Source: Nitrospirales bacterium (GTDB lineage Bacteria; Nitrospirota; Nitrospiria; Nitrospirales; UBA8639). From it: a DNA stretch of 8,345 bases. Both the position numbers and the translations under genes were made by a program. Position 1 is the stretch's first letter. Every line of letters begins with the position of its first letter. The DNA is taken from positions 1 to 8,345 of the forward strand of contig BQIY01000073.1 of NCBI GenBank assembly GCA_021604265.1, in the 5' to 3' direction. Below, one piece after another: positions 6,459-8,345 of this stretch. The notes beneath the pieces are model-generated. The model was not told where the DNA came from. It worked only from the letters and a program-made list of their open reading frames with translations, and ran no database searches.

Positions 6459-6487
6459 AATCTACCACTCGTTGAAATTGGAGTCAA
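6459..6487 (-). promoter_or_regulatory. Putative sigma-70 promoter of serS
   Basis: On the minus strand TTGACT (6487-6482, 5 of 6 to consensus) and TAGATT (6464-6459, 4 of 6) are spaced by 17 nt. The start point would be near 6452, leaving a leader of about 31 nt before the serS ATG at 6421, too short for a T-box. No antiterminator or T-box specifier structure is seen. Confidence 0.45.
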
Positions 6488-6543
6488 CGAAAATAGGAGT
6501 GACCGTCAGTTCAATCCAGTGAGTCGTATCGTTCGACCTCCAT

Positions 6544-6684
6544 ATGCCCTATCATTTTCCTTATGAAGACCTCTTTGTGTGGGGGATAAGCTTGCTCATT
6601 ATTGCCTTGCTCTGTCTCCGGTTTGTGCTTGTTCGACAACAACGACAGGCGGAGCGGAATCGTCATTCGAAACCCGAACAATAA
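6544..6684 (+). CDS. 46-residue single-helix membrane protein
   Basis: The frame reads MPYHFPYEDLFVWGIS, then one hydrophobic helix (about residues 10-30, FVWGISLLIIALLCLRFVLV), then a strongly basic tail (RQQRQAERNRHSKPEQ). A helix followed by arginines fits a small inner-membrane protein with its C-terminus inside, by the positive-inside rule. It has no recognisable family. It lies between the divergent serS and rph, ends 81 nt before the rph ATG and has no clear Shine-Dalgarno site, which lowers confidence. An 80-codon antisense frame (6511-6753) covers the same bases but shows no domain-like pattern. Such short genes are easily missed by gene finders. Confidence 0.45.
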   Translation: MPYHFPYEDLFVWGISLLIIALLCLRFVLVRQQRQAERNRHSKPEQ

Positions 6685-6708
6685 GCATGCCCCTGCTTCT
6701 CCAGATGT

Positions 6709-6737
6709 TTGTGTTTTCCTGAACCCCTCTTTATAAT
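6709..6737 (+). promoter_or_regulatory. Putative sigma-70 promoter of rph-rdgB
   Basis: A perfect TATAAT (6732-6737) is preceded by TTGTGT (6709-6714, 3 of 6 to the -35 consensus) with a 17-nt spacer. Transcription would start near 6744, about 22 nt before the rph ATG and just before its ribosome binding site AAAGGAA (6752-6758). It lies after the stop of the 46-residue gene, so rph and rdgB probably form their own transcription unit. Confidence 0.5.
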
Positions 6738-6765
6738 CAGTCTCTTTTTTCAAAGGAATATTATC

Positions 6766-7506
6766 ATGATCGAGATGTCGTCAACACGTTCAGATGGGCG
6801 CATGCCCAATGAAATTCGTCCCGTGAAAATTACCCGCTCCTTTACAAAGTATGCGGAAGGTTCGGTGCTCATTGAAATGGGAGAAACCAAAGTCATTTGT
6901 AATGCCACCGTTGAAGAAAAAGTTCCATCGTTTCTTCGCGATAAGGGTAAGGGGTGGGTCACGGCAGAGTATGGTATGCTGCCTCGCTCAACCCATGACC
7001 GCATGCCGCGTGAAGCCAATCGTGGGAAACAAGGTGGGCGAACGCTTGAGATTCAACGATTAGTTGGACGTGCGCTTCGCGCCGTCACAGATACCATAGC
7101 TTTAGGTGAGCGGACCGTCTGGATTGACTGTGATGTCATTCAAGCCGATGGCGGGACGCGAACGGCTGCGATTACCGGTTCGTTCATTGCGCTCGCCGAT
7201 GCCATGACGAAGCTCAAGGACAAGCAACTGATTAAGCAACGGCCGCTGAAAGATTATCTCGCTGCGATCAGCATAGGGAAAATTGGCAGCGAAGTTCGTA
7301 TTGATCTCGCCTATGATGAAGATTCAGTGGCTGATGTTGATATGAACCTGGTCATGACCGGCAACGGTCATCTAGTTGAAGTTCAAGGGACGGCTGAGGG
7401 TGAGCCATTTGAGAAAAAAGACCTTGATGCGTTTCTGTCTATGGGATGGATCGGCATTCAGGACCTGATTAAGATGCAAAAGGAATTAATAGGACCGTTA
7501 GCTTGA
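6766..7506 (+). CDS. rph: Ribonuclease PH
   Basis: This 246-residue phosphorolytic 3'-5' exoribonuclease trims the 3' ends of tRNA precursors and forms a hexameric ring in the cytosol. Family signatures visible are [16 protein letters not shown] (8-23), [16 protein letters not shown] (39-54), [16 protein letters not shown] (64-79), the phosphate-binding RxLQ/GR region [16 protein letters not shown] (91-106) and [14 protein letters not shown] (126-139), whose GGTR is part of the phosphate site. Acidic residues at D180, D184 and D186 sit where the metal-binding aspartates are expected. The length is close to the usual ~240. I chose ATG 6766 because AAAGGAA lies 7 nt before it; an upstream in-frame TTG-type extension (from 6709) would translate the promoter. 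Its TGA stop overlaps the rdgB start. Confidence 0.96.
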   Translation: MIEMSSTRSDGRMPNEIRPVKITRSFTKYAEGSVLIEMGETKVICNATVEEKVPSFLRDKGKGWVTAEYGMLPRSTHDRMPREANRGKQGGRTLEIQRLVGRALRAVTDTIALGERTVWIDCDVIQADGGTRTAAITGSFIALADAMTKLKDKQLIKQRPLKDYLAAISIGKIGSEVRIDLAYDEDSVADVDMNLVMTGNGHLVEVQGTAEGEPFEKKDLDAFLSMGWIGIQDLIKMQKELIGPLA

Positions 7507-8153
7507 ATGATCAGCAGCAAGACCAGGATGTCCTCGTGCTGGCGACGGGCAATCAGCACAAGCAAGAGGAAATTCTTGCTCTTCTCAATGACCTTCCGGT
7601 GACGATTCTTACATTGCGAGACTTTCCGCAGGCACCGGACATTGAAGAAGACGGTCTGACTTGTGAAGAAAATGCCATCAAGAAAGCCCAGGGCATTGCC
7701 AAGTATACGGGACATGTGGCTCTGGCTGACGATACCGGGTTAGAAGTTCAAGCGTTAGACGGCCGTCCCGGTGTGTATGCTGCTCGATATGCCGGAGAAC
7801 ATGCCACCTATGAAGATAATTGCCAAAAGCTCCTTCAGGAACTTTCCGGCGTAACCGCTGGACATCGACAGGCCCGTTTTCTTACAGTAGTAGCCATAGT
7901 CAATCCTCAAGGCAAGGTCGATGTGATGGAAGGGACTCTGGAAGGAGAGATCACGGAGGCGGTTCAGGGTACTCAAGGATTTGGGTATGATCCTGTATTT
8001 TGGCTTCCCGACTTACACAAGACGCTTGCAGAAGTCAGTCTTGAAGAAAAGAATACAATCAGTCATCGGGCCTTAGCTTTACAAAAAGCGAAAGCTCGAC
8101 TCAAGACCACATGGTTTTCACAGATTCAGTCGGGGCGTAGCGCAGCCCGGTAG
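7503..8153 (+). CDS. rdgB: dITP/XTP pyrophosphatase (RdgB/HAM1 family)
   Basis: This 216-residue enzyme hydrolyses non-canonical purine nucleotides such as dITP and XTP to monophosphate and pyrophosphate, cleaning the nucleotide pool. The family signatures are [12 protein letters not shown] (13-24, the T-G-N-x-x-K loop), [24 protein letters not shown] (75-98) with catalytic aspartates 76/77, GFGYDPVF (159-166) and [10 protein letters not shown] (184-193). The start is TTG 7503, giving a 4-nt TTGA overlap with the rph stop and AGGA (7491-7494) 8 nt upstream; no ATG is available. The family normally ends shortly after the SHR helix. The last seven residues (SGRSAAR) are encoded by the beginning of a tRNA-Pro sequence and are probably not functional protein. 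rph-rdgB is a common bacterial pairing. Confidence 0.95.
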   Translation: MNDQQQDQDVLVLATGNQHKQEEILALLNDLPVTILTLRDFPQAPDIEEDGLTCEENAIKKAQGIAKYTGHVALADDTGLEVQALDGRPGVYAARYAGEHATYEDNCQKLLQELSGVTAGHRQARFLTVVAIVNPQGKVDVMEGTLEGEITEAVQGTQGFGYDPVFWLPDLHKTLAEVSLEEKNTISHRALALQKAKARLKTTWFSQIQSGRSAAR

Positions 8154-8172
8154 CGCGCCTGCTTTGGGAGCA
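8131..8172 (+). pseudogene. 5' half of a tRNA-Pro(UGG) gene, 3' half missing
   Basis: Bases 8131-8172 match canonical tRNA-Pro(UGG) from position 1 to 41: acceptor CGGGGCG, TA, D stem GCGC/GCGC with loop AGCCCGGTA, then CCTGC and loop TTTGGGA carrying anticodon TGG (8165-8167), then GCA. After that the expected GG that would close the anticodon stem is replaced by CCTGAG. No variable loop, T arm (TTCGA) or CCCCG acceptor strand occurs before the window ends. As seen it cannot form a tRNA. It could be the displaced end of an integrated element, a deletion remnant, or a tRNA interrupted by an insert longer than 173 nt whose 3' half lies beyond the window. Bases 8131-8153 are also read as the last codons of rdgB. 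Confidence 0.75.
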
Positions 8173-8345
8173 CCTGAGAGGGGATTGCCTAAGTGTATGA
8201 TAACACGCGAAATCCCTCGTTATTATTGGTGATTCATCGTTTTGCCATTTGCTTCTGTTAGTCAATTCTTACCTCCTTTTGTCCTCATTTCGCTCTTTTT
8301 CTAACACCTATGTAACACTAGATTCTGACGCCTGGTTGAGCCCCC
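8173..8345. other. Non-coding tail after the broken tRNA-Pro
   Basis: No coding frame on the plus strand is convincing. GGGATT (8181-8186) can pair with AATCCC (8211-8216) around a loop that holds GTGT/ACAC, a modest hairpin without a T tract. The stretch 8271-8300 is pyrimidine-rich. On the minus strand this gives AGGAGG followed 6 nt later by a TTG (8265) and 54 open codons to 8101, but that frame runs through the tRNA and the end of rdgB antisense. If an inserted element starts here, this would be its outermost sequence. Confidence 0.4.

Noticed and set aside
6422..6500. T-box riboswitch upstream of serS
   Set aside because: The predicted leader is about 31 nt, far too short for a T-box, and no terminator/antiterminator is visible.
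6511..6753. 80-codon minus-strand frame between serS and rph
   Set aside because: It has no domain-like pattern, begins across the rph promoter and is antisense to a more protein-like frame with a clear membrane helix.
8163..8345. Group I intron in the tRNA-Pro anticodon loop
   Set aside because: Known bacterial tRNA introns start inside the anticodon loop, but here the match continues through the loop into the stem, and no intron core elements are apparent.

Overview
The window looks like a piece of a Gram-negative bacterial chromosome. There are secreted or lipoprotein-type signal peptides, Shine-Dalgarno sites and sigma-70-like promoters, and base composition is roughly balanced by eye. 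My best guess for the lineage is Nitrospirota (a Nitrospira-like organism). That rests on the overall feel of the proteins and gene mix, not on any marker gene, and is weakly supported. Most of the window is housekeeping; no phage, transposase or CRISPR array is visible.

Left part (1-2443): a lipoprotein gene runs off the left edge on the minus strand. It diverges from a MurG/GT28-like glycosyltransferase gene. That gene runs tail-to-tail into a minus-strand gene for an exported OB-fold protein, and the two overlap by 131 nt. A very AT-rich intergenic stretch with a palindrome follows, then a tiny gene for a CxxC/CxxH zinc-binding-type protein.

Middle (2444-4667): a gene for a short J-domain (DnaJ-like) protein starting at TTG is followed by a 362-nt gap with a hairpin. 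Next come a minus-strand gene for an 87-residue disordered protein with an ideal ribosome binding site, a second gap, and two minus-strand tRNA-Ser(UGA) genes. The two tRNAs share their first 47 bases but differ by compensatory changes in the variable arm and T stem.

Right part (4668-8345): a single-PAS-domain protein gene lies 17 nt downstream of serS (seryl-tRNA synthetase). Reading leftwards, the order serS, PAS gene, tRNA-Ser, tRNA-Ser is on one strand, so the synthetase sits next to its own substrate tRNAs. Divergent from serS lie a 46-residue single-helix membrane protein gene and then rph (RNase PH, tRNA 3'-end trimming). rph overlaps rdgB (the house-cleaning dITP/XTP pyrophosphatase) by 4 nt. 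The last codons of rdgB run into the 5' half of a tRNA-Pro(UGG) gene. That tRNA stops matching after position 41, and no 3' half appears before the window ends.

The common thread on the right is tRNA metabolism (serS, two serine tRNAs, rph, a proline tRNA remnant). The broken tRNA-Pro is the most unusual feature and may mark the edge of a mobile or rearranged region beginning near 8173. No clear undescribed multi-gene system is visible.
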